A stretch of 64,000 nt of DNA. It comes from Dipteris shenzhenensis (lineage: Eukaryota; Polypodiophyta; Polypodiopsida; Gleicheniales). The position numbers were made by a program, and so were the translations under genes. Every line of letters starts with the position of its first letter. Positions within the stretch are counted from its first letter, which is position 1. The stretch lies in assembly GCA_047967505.1 (NCBI GenBank), contig CM106541.1. One strand, written 5' to 3'. Below, piece after piece: positions 45,523 through 56,982 of this stretch. Below the pieces are notes generated by a model that had not been told where the DNA came from, ran no database searches, and saw only the letters and a program-made list of their open reading frames with translations.

Positions 45523-48500
45523 AGAGGAGTTGGATTGTCTCGAAAAATGATGAAAAAGTAGATAGGTCATATAAAACGCATATTTATCCAATTTTATTAG
45601 GAAAAAATGATCTTTTCAATTTAGAATCCTGTTATGGCTCAATAAGAACTTTTCCATCCATTTTATTCAAGGAGGCAATGCAACAATAGCATGTTGAATA
45701 ATGCAAATGAGACAAGGAAAGATCCTAAGTCTTTGGGCCCTGATGACCTTCAATGTCACTTTATTGGGCTAGCCTACGATAAGCCCCACAGAGAGAGATT
45801 TGATCCTTGTAAAGATGTGAAGAAAAATGTCGTTGCCTTGGTAAGCCACATGATGATATATATCATACTTGGATGGGTGCTTCTAACAAGTGTATAGTTG
45901 AACATGCCATCAAGAAACTACAAGACTGAGCATATAATATATGACTCCTATGAGAAAAAGGAGATTTAGTGATGCAATTAGGTACAAAAACTATTAGATC
46001 GACTAGTAGCAATGCAACAAGGAATTGTACCCAACATAATATCTTAAATATCTATGCAAACAATATCGTAGCTTTTCTAAGTCTCCTAGTCATTCTAGTA
46101 GGACTCTCATAGACGTTTTTATGATGATCCTAAAGTTGAATATTTAGTTCAAAAATTTCAAGATATTCTTGATGTCCATATGTTACATTTATAAAATGAT
46201 GTGACCTCACAGCTTGCCAAAGGCCTTTGCTTTCTTTCGAGCTGATAGATTAGGTTGAATTCTAGTGACTATGAGCATAAGCTTTGGAACTTGGATTATT
46301 TAGGTATCATAGCACCCATCCCTTTAGAATTGTAGGCAGCCTTAGCAAAGTTTTCCAAAAGATGTTGGGGTAATGCAAGTTGAATACTATCAAAGGAATT
46401 TAGCTTCTGCTAAAAGGTAGGACTATAGGAAGATTTACAAATAATTGACAAGGCTCCTCCTACTGTGGCACATGGATCTAGAATGTAGAAACTATAAACA
46501 TTTATTTTCTAAAAGCCCTTATAAGGATTGGATGTTCTTCCATTTCCTCTATGTTAATCATTTAAATTCTCCTTTGTACATCCAAATAAGATAACCCAGT
46601 TGAGGACACATCATTGGCAAAACATGGATAGAATAATTTTTGGCTAGAAGTTTTGTCGCTTTTGAAATCTTTGCTCATTAATCCAGAATTGGTATTCTGC
46701 AGTAAGATCATGCAATGCATATGCCTTGCACCTTATTTTGCTATTTTTATTGAGAATTTGCTTCTTTGGGCTTTCAATTGGTAATTCTGATCTTTCATCT
46801 ATAGAAAAAATGTCTAAATGGTTGAACCACATGCCCCCTAGCCCCTTGAACCTTGATTTTGATTTTTTATGGGAAGAAGGTTGTAGATTCCTTTGTTTAG
46901 AGTCTATACAAGCAAAAATGGAATTTGAAATTATCAACAACCTTCTTATATAAGACTCGCTAGGTAAATATTGGTAGTCTTCTATGTAACTAGGATACAA
47001 AACTAAACATGGTAGGGTGTAATAGTCCTTTTGCAATTCACATTAAGCACTTTACATATAGTTTAGAGACATGAATTTTGATAAGATACCCTTTTTTATG
47101 CATCTTTGTTTATTATAGATTCATTTTTATAATTTTGGCCAGACAACAATTATTCTTTGATTGAAAACACTTATTTTCATGGGAATTCATGAACTACTAT
47201 ACAAGTTAGGAAAAACACTATAATGAATATAGAATGTTTGCAACTACAAAAAATGTCAATATACAAATACTTCCAAGGGGAGACTCTCTTGAGATGAAAA
47301 GCCCTAAATTCCCCCTTAATGACTTTCCTTAAATTTATAGTCCCCTTAATGACTTTCCTTGAATATCTAGTTCACTACTTTCATCTCTTTTCCCTCAAAT
47401 GATATGAACTATATAGACCAAGGCGTGAACTACATGAGTACAATTTTTGTTTTAGCTTTTGAAATTGCATGTTCCACTTTCAAAGTATATTAAAAGTAAG
47501 GTTTCATAGGTGGCAATGTCATGCAATTGCATTGATGACACTACCAGTTCTTTGCTCCTAACCATATGGGAAGACTTGTCATGAGATAGACCAAAATTGT
47601 ATATACATATGAATATAAAAGTATAAAGATATCAATGGATAAACATCCTTTTTTAATTAATTCAAATTTTTGAAAGTATAAAGTAAGTTAAATTAAATCT
47701 TAGTCACTTAATATATCAATGGATAAAATTTTCAATTTTATATTTTAAATTTGTTAAGATCAAAGTAAAACAATAATGATTGACCAAGTATTGCAAAAAA
47801 CTTGAATGTAATGACAATGAAAAAAAGGAAGGAGAAATCTTACTAATCAAATGTATACAGACAAATTTTGTCAATTATCTCATAGAGAAATGTAGCTCTA
47901 AACATCTAGAAGTTTCTCATCATCAATAGACTTGTTGCTCCTCAGTTGAGGATCCACCACTTTGTGTTCTATTGTTGGCTATTATAGCTAGACTACCAAC
48001 TTAGATTCTTCACCTTGAAGGATGGTTGGGGCTCTCTAGATGCCAACTATACTTTAAATACTGTCTGAGCTTAACTTTGCTCCCACCTCTTTGTTAGCAT
48101 CAAGCATTATATACTATGTACACCTAGCATTGCATGGGAGTAGCTCTACTAACAATGTTTTAAAAAGTACTCACTTGCATATGTGTGCATAATAAATGAC
48201 TAACGTTTTATAGAAAACTCCAATGTTCTATATGATCCAAGAACAATGCTTCCATATCAAAATAGTTCTTTTAGCTATTTTAGGATTAGGTTCATTTGTT
48301 GCCCTATTTTAAGGTGTGGAATGTGTGAACTTGTTTAGACATCAAGTTTGTTATAATTTACAAAAGAATGTATAAGTTATGACTCTTATAAGTCACTTAT
48401 ATGCAAGATATTCAAAAAACCTTAAAGGACTTTTCTACACCCAATAAATTTTTGAGAAAAATGAATTAAAATTATATGATCTTTATATGATTTTTTACAT

Positions 48501-49857
48501 GTGGAGTTTTCAAGGCCTTTGGAGGTAGGAAAATATATGTAGTATATATATTAAAAATTTTATGCGTAATTGTTATAAGAGATCAATTGATTTTTTAAAT
48601 TCGAAATATAAAGCAACTTGATTGATGCTTCAAAAAATCAATTCTAATAATTTAGGCTTTAAAAGGTAGTAATAATTATATCTTAATGTTATATTTCAAC
48701 ACTTTGAATTGAATTTTGTAGTTACCTGGATGGGTTTCTAGGGGGTTCACAAATGTTCAAAGTCCATAGTTTCTTGATATCTAGTGCCTTTTTACATAAT
48801 TTTAAAGCAAGAGTTTTATGTCTTATTCCTTCTTTTTTCTTAATTACTCAAAGATTATTTTAAATATTGACCTTTCCAATAAAAGCACACATTATACTTT
48901 TAAAACCCACTTTATTTAATTTTTATTTAAGAGGTTAAATTAGAATTCACGCTATGTTGGGCTTGGAAGGAAAATCCATGAACAATTATGCTTCCCATCA
49001 TCAATGTCTTTGCACATTGAAATCCAGCTTGTGTCAAACGAAAAGAAAGATACTCAATTGAGGACTTGCAATGATGAGTGTTTGGTATCATGAGAGGCAG
49101 ATGCTCTTTTTATCAAGGCATTTTTTAACACCTAAAATGTTATATATCATACCTTTGATATAAAGGAAATGAAAAAGTATAAATAAATATATCTCAAAGG
49201 TGATCCTCTAGGAAAAGGATCCTACCCATAATTTAAAGGGTGGCCCCAAAAGGGGATTTATTTCATACTTTGAGATTGCTTTTATAGAAACTTGCACTTT
49301 AGTTCCATATCCGATCACACAAGTCCTTCTCAATAGAGAATAATTCATCATCTAAGTGGACTTCAAATCTAAAATTGTATATGCCAAGGTGTGAAACTCA
49401 AGAAAGGGTGATTTGTCTTTTGACTAGTTAGTACATAGTGGGGCATTTACCTATGCATGTGAGGTGGAATGAGGCATACTCTTGTTGTTTCCATTTAACC
49501 TTTTCATTTAAACCCACCTCTCGATTACTCTTCATTAAGTTAGGGTTTAGCTAAAGGTTTGTTCTAAGATTTGTTTGTGTTGGCCTTAGTCCTTTTTTTA
49601 AGAATCGAGTTCTCATAGCGAGCAAGTATTGTGTCATCATAGCAATTCCGAGTTATGATTTGGCCAGTATAATCATCAAAGTGCTTCTTACCTCAAATAC
49701 AAAGGTGCCCCTCAGAGGGAGGATGGAACTTTCAAACCCTTGAAAAAGTATATGTAGTTATGGTTAAAGGAAAGCAAGTTCCTCATGTGGTTTATAATTG
49801 TCTCTTAGTCAATGTGTTGTTGTACAGTAGGCATCACTTTGTTCTTCTTTATTTTCT

Positions 49858-49888
<31 letters not shown>

Positions 49889-50815
49889 GGGGGGGGGGGG
49901 AGGGAGATAATCGTGTGCTTACCCATATGTAAGGTGCTTGTCCTTTGCATGCATTTGTATATGTGTGAAATTGATAGACTTGAACAAAACAGTATTGACC
50001 ATGCACCTTGTCACATTTAAAAAACTAATAGTTCAGTGAGTGAATAAACTTCCATTTTACATTTAAAATGATAAGAAGAGGAGTGACTTTGACCACTAGC
50101 TAACTATTTATGTTGTAATGGTAAAAGAGCCATCTTGTATCTTAATATTTTGGAAAAGGTCATTGCACTATTGTTGGCCATGGTTCAAAATCAAAGGAAT
50201 TGTAGGAATAGTTAGTAAAGCTCAACTAAAACAATCAAAGGAATTGCAAGAATAGTCTTCAGTAACACTCAACTAAAACACAACTCTTGTCTCTCATGAC
50301 TTTATGTAGTAGTTACTTAGTAGTTCGTGCATTACTCGGGGCCAAGCCTTAGCAACAATTCCACAAAAATGTTCCCATGAGGACATCCTAGTGCAATGCC
50401 TAAAGGCCTCGTTACCCCAATGAACCACTTAAACACAAGAAATAAAGAAAAGGAACCATGTAGTTGCATAGAACACCCATGTGGGTCCGATGGCTACAGA
50501 CTATAGGCGACTCATGGTGGCCCGAAGTGGGGCTACAAGGTGTCAATGGCGTTGTCTACATAAGATATATAAAACCAAAAAGGGGTTTGAAGAAAATGAA
50601 GCATTGTGAAGAAGTGATAGCTCAAGCAGTTGGACATTTGCGCACCTGAGCTGGCGAGCTGGCATCCCTCAGGATGCCCATACCCCAGTTGCCTATTCAA
50701 TGTAGGCCACGGGTGGATGTGCCCCCCGTAGATGGCCATGTGTGTGTGGCGTGGGTGTGTGTGGCGTGGATGTATTGAAATCAACCCTCTTTCTGTTCTC
50801 ATTGAGTCAACCAAC
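45523..50815. other. AT-rich spacer without recognised genes
   Basis: No retroelement motif, LTR pair or long ORF is found. The longest ORF is 130 residues on the minus strand (47036-46644), without recognisable motifs. Two near-identical 'ccccttaatgactttcctt' phrases lie at about 47312-47360. From about 50464 the text becomes richer in GC and repeats. The stretch may be old, decayed repeats or unique intergenic DNA. Confidence 0.4.
49867..49901. repeat. T-run joined to G-run
   Basis: About 22 T are followed by about 12 G. On the minus strand it reads C-run then A-run, which could be a poly(A)-like scar, but no element body adjoins it. Confidence 0.8.
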
Positions 50816-51133
50816 AGCCATCATGGCTAGTCATAGCTAGTCCTGGTTCCCATCTACACCTTGATCTCAATGAGCTCTTGACTAGTATAGCCCAGCATTA
50901 GCATCTCGGTCTCAAGAGCCATCATGCCTACTCATGGTCCCCATGTGCACCTTGGTCTCAATGAGCTCTTGACTAGTATAGCCCAGCGTTAGCATCTTGG
51001 TCTCAATGAAAGATGCTCTCAATGAGTTTTTGACTAGTATAGCCATTGAAATCAACCCTCACATTGAGTCAACCAACCATTATGGCTAGTCATCTGCATC
51101 TTGGTCTCAATGAGCTCGTGACTAGTATAGCAC
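50816..51133 (+). repeat. Degenerate tandem repeat, about 60-90 bp, four copies
   Basis: Each unit carries TCTCAATGAGCTCTTGACTA or a close variant followed by GTATAGCC. The TGAG starts are at 50871, 50962, 51023 and 51111 (spacings 91, 61, 88). The units also share 'ccatcatggctagtcat' and 'catcttggtctcaatga'. Confidence 0.8.
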
Positions 51134-51177
51134 GATCTAAGTCAATATTAGATAAAGTGGGAAGAATTTTGCATTTT

Positions 51178-51303
51178 GGGAATGAAACTTTAATCTTATT
51201 CTTGCTATAAATCAAACATACAAACTCCAGCATTCATTCTGGGAATGAAACTTTAATCTTATTCTTGCTATATATCAAACACACAGACTCCAAATTTGTG
51301 AGA
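51178..51303 (+). repeat. 63-bp direct duplication
   Basis: GGGAATGAAACTTTAATCTT starts at 51178 and again at 51241, and the rest of each unit ('attcttgctata', 'atcaaaca', 'actcca') repeats with few changes. Confidence 0.85.
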
Positions 51304-51564
51304 GATTGACGGTTTAGACTCTACTCTTTGATATCTTTCCAAGGATATGTCACATGAGGGGGTTTTGACAAAATCTTATAGAGGTTCACCTATGGGAATT
51401 GGGAATTTTCCCATTTTATCTAATATTGACTGCCGAGTTTAGCCCAACATAGCATTCATGTTCACGAAGGTAACCATGGTGAGTCCGAGGAACCAAGCCC
51501 TTCAGGAAGATGAAGTGCACACGTTGAAGATTCTCTTGAGGGTGGAAAAAAAAAGGGAAAAGAA

Positions 51565-52182
51565 ATGAAGAATCAAATCCGTGGTTGCCGACGTGTGAGA
51601 GCGCCATGCAGTGTGAGCTCTGTGTGTTGCCACCTTTCGCCCACTTTTGTCACTCAGTCGTCGGTCCCCAAGCAATCGCACACTCGTCGGTTGGAAAGCG
51701 TGATCCTGCTTTCAACTACGCGCCTCTCATCACAGCGTACTCATCACACGTCTTCTCGCCGTCGCTCTGTCGACAATCCGCCCATCAAGTACTTGCCTCG
51801 CCGCACCGGCTTCCTCCTGAGAGTAGAACAACTACACAACGAATGGAGTCATAATCCTCGACGTGATCGTCAAGGCTCATCAACCGAAACTAAATTTGCA
51901 CGTATACCAAAAGCAGAAGCGGAATGCCCACCTGCCTCATCATCTGTTGAGAACGAGAACTGTGAAAATGTTGACTAGCCGATGAAGAAGCTATCTGGAG
52001 CTAGGCTACAAGAAAGCAAGGAGAATATGAGAAACCCTGCTACCAGCAAGTGGCTAAGGGACCTTTCGTCACTGGGGAACGTGGTCGTAGCGCGTTGTTC
52101 AAGGTGTGTTGGAGCAATGAACGCTCTTTCTACTGTATCGTTTGTAGTTCCGTTGCTTTCTCGCATTCCACGAAATGGATAA
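51565..52182 (+). pseudogene. Unassigned ORF pair in one frame with an internal TAG
   Basis: ATG 51565 opens 137 residues that are Arg/Ser-rich (SSRRRSVDNPPIKYLPRRTG) and end in ASSSVENENCENVD before a TAG at 51976. The same frame goes on at once from 51979 (PMKKLSGARLQESKENMRN ... SKWLRDLSSLGNVVVARCSR and AMNALSTVSFVVPLL) to a TAA/TGA-type stop near 52180. GC content here looks higher than in the surroundings, which suggests a former exon or an unrelated element. I do not recognise the family. A single base change (for example CAG to TAG) could explain the break. Confidence 0.4.
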
Positions 52183-53139
52183 CTAGTTTATGGTAACTAT
52201 TGAACTCGGATATAGTGTCGAAACACAGCATCAGAACGGTTACACGCGGACAGGAGCACAAATTACGCATTCTTCACAGATTTGGAAACTTCCTCGTATG
52301 CCAAACATAAGAAGCTGATCAGAGCACGCAAAGGGTGGTCGCCAAATAAAACAATCGGAGTCACAGGTGTGTCGCATGGCAAAGAACTACTGGTTGCAAA
52401 ACCTCTTAACTTTTATTAGAAGTATCCCGGAGGGTAGACGATCCTGTGTCTCGCCTGGGATGTTGAAGTGTCAGTCAAGCAGAAGGCTCAAAGGTTGGCA
52501 ATATGGTAAGAAACATGTCTTATAGCCAAGAAGGAGAATATGGTGCAAAGCGAAGGTCAGGTGATGTGTATAGATAGGATGAACCATTTAAGGACAGGCT
52601 TTCTTTACTAAGTACGAGGGTAGGCAAATAAACTGGGATAGGAGATGTCCCACTCAGCCAGATCTGGCATGCTGAAGCATTTAGATTGGGTGAGTCAAGC
52701 AGTAGGCTCAAAGGTTGGTACTATGGTCAGGAACCTGATGGTGCCACATAGATAGGGACAGGAAGAGGTATCCATTGGCTGGGTGTCTTTTTTGGTATAG
52801 GTGTTCCCCTGTAGGCCATTCGCATTCTTTGGGATCATGGAGGTGACACAGTTATTCATGCAGTTCGGGAGAATCAGTCAGGCTACCAATTCAGAGCGAG
52901 AAGGGTGGAGAGGGAGCACAAGTGTTGGGAGAGGGGCAGTTATTGTTAGAAGAGAGCAAAGGAGCTCATGGGTGGCTATTTTTTGGATCTTAATAGATTT
53001 CCTTGCAGCTCATGTTGTGATTTTGGAAGTGTGCAGATGGCAATATCTAAGTATGCTAGGACAACCACAAGGAGAGGAACATTGCTTAATTCTTTGTACA
53101 AGATAAAGATGGAGACTTCAAGGTCACCAAGGGTAGTTC
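52183..53139. other. Unassigned spacer
   Basis: A phrase of about 45 bases (AGTCAAGCAG-AGGCTCAAAGG and on) occurs at 52472 and 52692, a dispersed direct repeat about 220 bases apart. The last part (52850-53139) is G-rich but shows no recognised motif. Confidence 0.4.
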
Positions 53140-53144
53140 AATAC

Positions 53145-53425
53145 TGTTGGGGTATCTCAAGGTGTATGCCTCAGGCACACCTTGGTTTCTATGTGTGTGT
53201 GCTAGAGGCACAGTTAGGTGCCCATAAGCACAGTTAGGTGGTCATCATAGGATGATTGAGAGAATCTGGGAGCAGATTGAGGAGATGATTGTGGAGCTCA
53301 GAGGTCATCAGTGATGTCAGTGATCATGTAAGAGGTGCCTACTTAAGGACCTCATCTTTCTTCATTCCATAAGCAAGAATTCTGAGTTTGTGTTCACTCC
53401 ATGCTTTCTTTTCAGTTTACCAACA
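53145..53425 (+). repeat. 5' LTR of the gag-only element
   Basis: TGTTGGGGTATCTCAAGG ... TTTACCAACA. It contains an inverted repeat (AAGGTGT ... ACACCTT, 53159-53183) that is absent from the 3' LTR. Confidence 0.93.
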
Positions 53426-53438
53426 TGGTATCAGAGCC
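53426..53438 (+). other. Primer-binding site of the gag-only element
   Basis: TGGTATCAGAGCC directly follows the 5' LTR and matches the initiator Met-tRNA type. Confidence 0.95.
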
Positions 53439-54281
53439 CTTTGATCCCCCTTGAGCCCATTTGTGCCACATCATCTTCTTCTTCTCCATCTTATTCTTCT
53501 CCATTTTCCTCCTTCTTCCCCAAATCTTAGAGAGCTTTGTTCTCTGCCTACAAACGACCTTTGCCCAAACCCTCTGAGCTGCAAACTCCTCTTGTATGGG
53601 CAAACTTCCAGCTGCAAGCTTACTGTGAAATTTCGACTGTACGTGAAATGCCAACACTCACACTGATCGATGAAAATTCGCACAATTCCGCCTGTGTACC
53701 TATCTATCTGCAAATTCCTCTCAGCCCATGCTGGATGATACTGAGGGAAAGCTGCTGTTGAAATCTGAGCAGCAATGGCTGCATATTCAAGGAGAAAACA
53801 AAAAAAAACTAGTCGACTTTGAAGAAGCTAGCTATGGCAACCTGACGTGGAATTGCGCCTCTCCTCCTCAGTGGATCTTCTCTGGTATAAGAGCTTTCTT
53901 TTGCTTCAGAAAGCCCCTTTTTCTTTGCTTTGGAGAGTGAGATACAAGCCCTCCAAGTTCAGGCCTCTGTTTTTGACAGTTTTGACAAGGTTGTGAATGT
54001 GATGCTACATTAGATGCTACTTTAGCATTTCTGAGGTTTTGAAGTTTTGAAAAGCATTAGTACAACTGTGGCTACAACTTTCTTTTAAGTTGCTGTACCT
54101 GGATTTGATTGGAAAGCTTTCATTTAGCCACCTCTGTGAAGCATGTAAGTGAAAGCATCATTGATTGAAATTTGGTCACAAGTCTTTGCTACATTAAATG
54201 CTTATACTTTGAAGCTTTTCAGTTGTTATTCTAGCCTTGTAAGAGAGAAGACACTGCCCAATTCCTGGGTTAGACCCTCTC
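53439..54281 (+). other. Leader of the gag-only element
   Basis: About 840 bases between primer site and gag start with no ORF over 75 residues that shows a motif. It begins with a C/T-rich stretch (53470-53530). It may hold packaging signals, but nothing specific is visible. Confidence 0.6.
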
Positions 54282-55184
54282 ATGGCTACCATATTGAATA
54301 TAGATAAGTTCAATGGGAAGGGCTTTCACACATGGCAGATGAAGGTCAAGTTTGCATTAATGAGGGAAAACCTCTGGGGGCTTGTCAAACCGGCTTCGAC
54401 TTCTTCTTCAACAGCCTCCAATGCTGGAGAGTCCTCAGCTCCAACATGCCCGGCAAGAGATCTTGCTAGAGAGGAGAAAGCATATGGCATCATTGCTCTT
54501 GCTTTAGGAGATGACTATATTCATCACATCTCTGACTTAGAGTCTCCTTCAGAAGCTTGGCAGAAGCTTGACATTATTTTTGGTGCTAGCTCTCACATCT
54601 CAAAATTATCACTTAAGATTGCTTTCTTTGAATTGAAGATGGTTAGTGGCACTCCTTTGGCTGCCCATGTCAATTACATGCGGAGTCTCATGACTCAACT
54701 TGCTTCTATCAACTCTCCTATCACTACAGATGATGCTATGGCAGTGTTGCTCAAGAGTATGCCTGAAGATTATGATCATGTTGTTACCACTTTGAAAAAT
54801 TTTCCTAATCCTAATCTTGAAGGTCTTATCTCTGCTCTTCAAGAAGAAGAAAGGCACATGGAACTCCGGAAAGGCAATGATACAGCGTATGCCATAAAAA
54901 TCCAAAAGGCCAAGTTTTCACCTTGCAATCATTGTGGGAAGACTAATCACCTCTCAAAAGACTGCTTCAAGATCAACCCATGCAAACACTGTGGCAAAAA
55001 CAATCATCATGAAAAGTTTTGTAGAGCCAAAAAGGAAGCAACTTCAAAGACAGAAAATGCCAATCTACTTTCAGTTGATGTGTCTCCACAAGATGAGGCA
55101 TCCTTTGAAGATTATGCTTTTGAATCATCTCCATGTATGCTCCAGATCTCTCTTTTTGTTGAGTCAAGTACTCAGCTTGGATAG
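54282..55184 (+). CDS. gag: Intact Copia-type Gag, 300 aa, with two zinc knuckles
   Basis: The ATG at 54282 is the first in frame and is preceded by a non-coding leader. MATILNIDKFNGKGFHTWQM and KVKFALMRENLWGLVKP are the Copia Gag N-terminus (UBN2-type, residues about 1-190: SEAWQKLDIIFGASSHISKL; LKSMPEDYDHVVTTLKN). Residues 215-228 (CNHCGKTNHLSKDC) and 234-247 (CKHCGKNNHHEKFC) are two CX2CX4HX4C knuckles that bind nucleic acid. The C-terminus (VSPQDEASFEDYAFESSPCM) ends at TAG 55182, before any protease motif. It has no stops or frameshifts, unlike the other retroelement genes here, so it may still be made. It would assemble particles that carry the element's RNA, using protease, RT and integrase from another element. 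Confidence 0.9.
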   Translation: MATILNIDKFNGKGFHTWQMKVKFALMRENLWGLVKPASTSSSTASNAGESSAPTCPARDLAREEKAYGIIALALGDDYIHHISDLESPSEAWQKLDIIFGASSHISKLSLKIAFFELKMVSGTPLAAHVNYMRSLMTQLASINSPITTDDAMAVLLKSMPEDYDHVVTTLKNFPNPNLEGLISALQEEERHMELRKGNDTAYAIKIQKAKFSPCNHCGKTNHLSKDCFKINPCKHCGKNNHHEKFCRAKKEATSKTENANLLSVDVSPQDEASFEDYAFESSPCMLQISLFVESSTQLG

Positions 55185-55495
55185 TCCTCCAAAATGAATG
55201 AAATAAACTATTGTGTGTTTTGTAAACACCTCTGGTCACCATATGATGTAGGCCATGTGTATGTGTTTTTGCTCCATGGTACCTCCTGCAAACATTGTGT
55301 GCATGTACATGCAGGGGAGATAACCATTGGAAGGTCTTTTTTGTATCCCTTTTGTTTACCTTACACCCATGGGAACCCTTGCTAGCTTGAGATCCTAGCC
55401 ATTGATAGATCCATGACCACCATGAGATGGCATGTGACACCTTGTGCTAGCTGTATCCTTGACATAGCCTGAGACATTCCCTTGAGGGGAGGTTT
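55185..55495 (+). other. Post-gag region and polypurine tract
   Basis: About 300 bases with short ORFs and no protease, integrase or RT motif. Gag is followed almost directly by this tail, so a pol region has been lost or was never there. GAGGGGAGGTTT at 55484-55495 is the probable polypurine tract before the 3' LTR. Confidence 0.7.
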
Positions 55496-55745
55496 TGTTG
55501 GGATGTGTGTGTGCTAGAGGCACAGTTAGGTGCCCATAAGCACAGTTAGGTGGTGATAGAAGCCACATAGGATGATTGAGAGAATCTAGGAGCAGATTGA
55601 GGAGATGATTGTGGAGCTCAGAGGTCATCAGTGATGTCAGTGATCATGTAAGAGGTGCCTACTTAAGGACCTCATCTTTCTTCATTCCATAAGCAAGAAT
55701 TCTGAGTTTGTGTTCACTCCATGCTTTCTTTTCAGTTTACCAACA
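55496..55745 (+). repeat. 3' LTR of the gag-only element
   Basis: TGTTGGGATGTGTGTGTGC ... TTTACCAACA, 250 bp, missing about 40 bases near its start compared with the 5' LTR. Confidence 0.93.
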
Positions 55746-55859
55746 AATACTACATAGATGTATGATGGTGGATGGTACTTTGAAGAGGTACCCAACTTGC
55801 TTCAACAACACGTGACATTTTGAGTTTCCAAGATATATGTCGTTCGTTGGAGAATTTTG

Positions 55860-56100
55860 CACAGGGAAATGTGGTGGAAAAAGTGACTCAGGGAAATCCA
55901 GAAAGGCTGTGTGGTAGGGAAAGCCAAATTCCTACTATGGAAGGTCATCAATCAAAGTCTCCCGATGAGGGAGAAACTGGCTAGAAGAATTTCAAGTCAA
56001 TCTAGGTTGCTTCTTGTATGGAAACAACATGGAGGATCTTCGCTTGGTGGTCCAAGAGGTATGGAAGAAGCTCAAGATAATAGGTCTCCTTTTTTGGGGC
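55860..56100 (+). pseudogene. LINE zinc-binding (zf-RVT) relic
   Basis: Plus-strand text VGKAKFLLWKVINQSLPMRE and KLARRISSQSR matches the start of the zf-RVT domain (F-x-W-x(n)-L-P-T-x-x-x-L). In the next frame, GCFLYGNNMEDLRLVVQEVW follows, where CxxCg..E is expected (second Cys is Tyr). It is an isolated fragment of a LINE different from the copies at 57.8 kb. Confidence 0.6.
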
Positions 56101-56305
56101 CACATTATCTAAAACGTAATAGGCTGTAATGGAAATGATGTCATTGATCAGACGAGTAACCTGACCCATCTACGACGGCCCGCTCCGTTGGTCTCAAAGT
56201 TGCAATCATAGAAACCTTTAATCAAATTCAAGATTCCAAATTTATAAATAGGGTATCTCATGGTGACTTTGGTTGTGAGGTGACTGCCCCTTCAGCATTT
56301 ATCAT

Positions 56306-56712
56306 GGGCAGTGGGGGGGGAGAGGGAGGGCGAGGGAGGGGGGCGGGGGAGGAGAAGGGGGCAGGGGGGCTGGCGGGGGAGAGGGAGGGCGGAGGAGAAG
56401 GGGGCAGCGGGGAGGGGGCCAGCGGGAGGAGAGGGATGATGGGGGAGGGGACGGGGGAGGAGAAGGGGGGCGGGGGGGCTGACGGGTGGGGGAGAGGTAG
56501 GGCGGGGAGGGAGAGATAGGGGGCAGCGGGGGGGGGAGAGGGAGGGCGGGGAGGAGGAAGGGAGGGTGAGGGAGGAGGGAGAGGGGGCTGACAAGAAGGG
56601 AGGGAGAGGAGGAGCAGCGAGGGGGGGAGAGGGGGGGCAGCGAGGGAGAGGGAGAGGGTGAGGGGGCTGGCTGAGAGAGGGAGAGGGGGGGGCAGTAGCT
56701 CACAGGGAGGAG
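56306..56712. repeat. G-rich purine tract, about 400 bp
   Basis: Almost entirely G and A on the plus strand, with repeated GGGGGAGAGGGAGGG, GGAGGAGAAGGGGG and GGGGGGGCTGNCGGG blocks. Many runs of three to eight G lie close together, so several G-quadruplexes could form. Long Pro/Ser-rich minus-strand ORFs over it are artefacts. Confidence 0.95.
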
Positions 56713-56767
56713 CAGCAGCTCTTCCTGAGATGAACAAAATGTACTATGGGGCAGTCTTGTTTCACTC

Positions 56768-56955
56768 CAAGAACTTGTGGAATTTGAGGATTTGACCTAT
56801 GTTCCATATGAACCTGAAAGAGTTATTGATTTAGGGAAAGGAAACTTATGAATAAGTTAATTCCAGAGTTCAAAGTTAAGTGGAAGGATAAGTCTGAGGA
56901 CTCAACTTGGGAGCCGATGGGTAGTTTGCATAATAACATTCCCAATTTCGCTTAA
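56768..56955 (+). pseudogene. Chromodomain relic of a Ty3 chromovirus
   Basis: The frame reads FEDLTYVPYEPERVIDLGKG, a stop, then KLIPEFKVKWKDKSEDSTWE and PMGSLHNNIPNFA-stop. PERVID and VKWK...STWEP are the chromodomain hallmarks found at the C-terminus of chromovirus integrases. Nothing of the integrase core precedes it, because the G-rich tract lies there. A purine-rich AAAGAGAGGGAAAGAA and TGTTATGTACCC at 56983 suggest the polypurine tract and the 3' LTR start. Confidence 0.65.
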
Positions 56956-56982
56956 ACGTAAATACTTAAAGAGAGGGAAAGA

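Larger units (their letters stand above)
53140..55750 (+). mobile_element. Gag-only LTR retrotransposon (TR-GAG-like), TSD AATAC
   Basis: LTRs at 53145-53425 and 55496-55745 flank a 2.07-kb interior with primer site, one intact gag ORF and a polypurine tract (55483-55495), but no pol. The 5-bp duplication AATAC is perfect (53140-53144 and 55746-55750). Apart from a deletion of about 40 bases near the start of the 3' LTR, an indel of about 10 bases and a substitution or two, the LTRs read the same, so the insertion is recent. Elements that keep only Gag (TR-GAG elements) are known in plants and rely on enzymes from full elements. Confidence 0.92.

Noticed and set aside
46644-47036. 130-residue minus-strand ORF as a gene
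   Set aside because: No motif, poor start context and overlap with AT-rich text; a chance ORF of this size is possible.
56258-56737. Pro/Ser-rich ORFs of 100-160 residues
   Set aside because: They are the antisense of the G-rich tract and have no sequence complexity.
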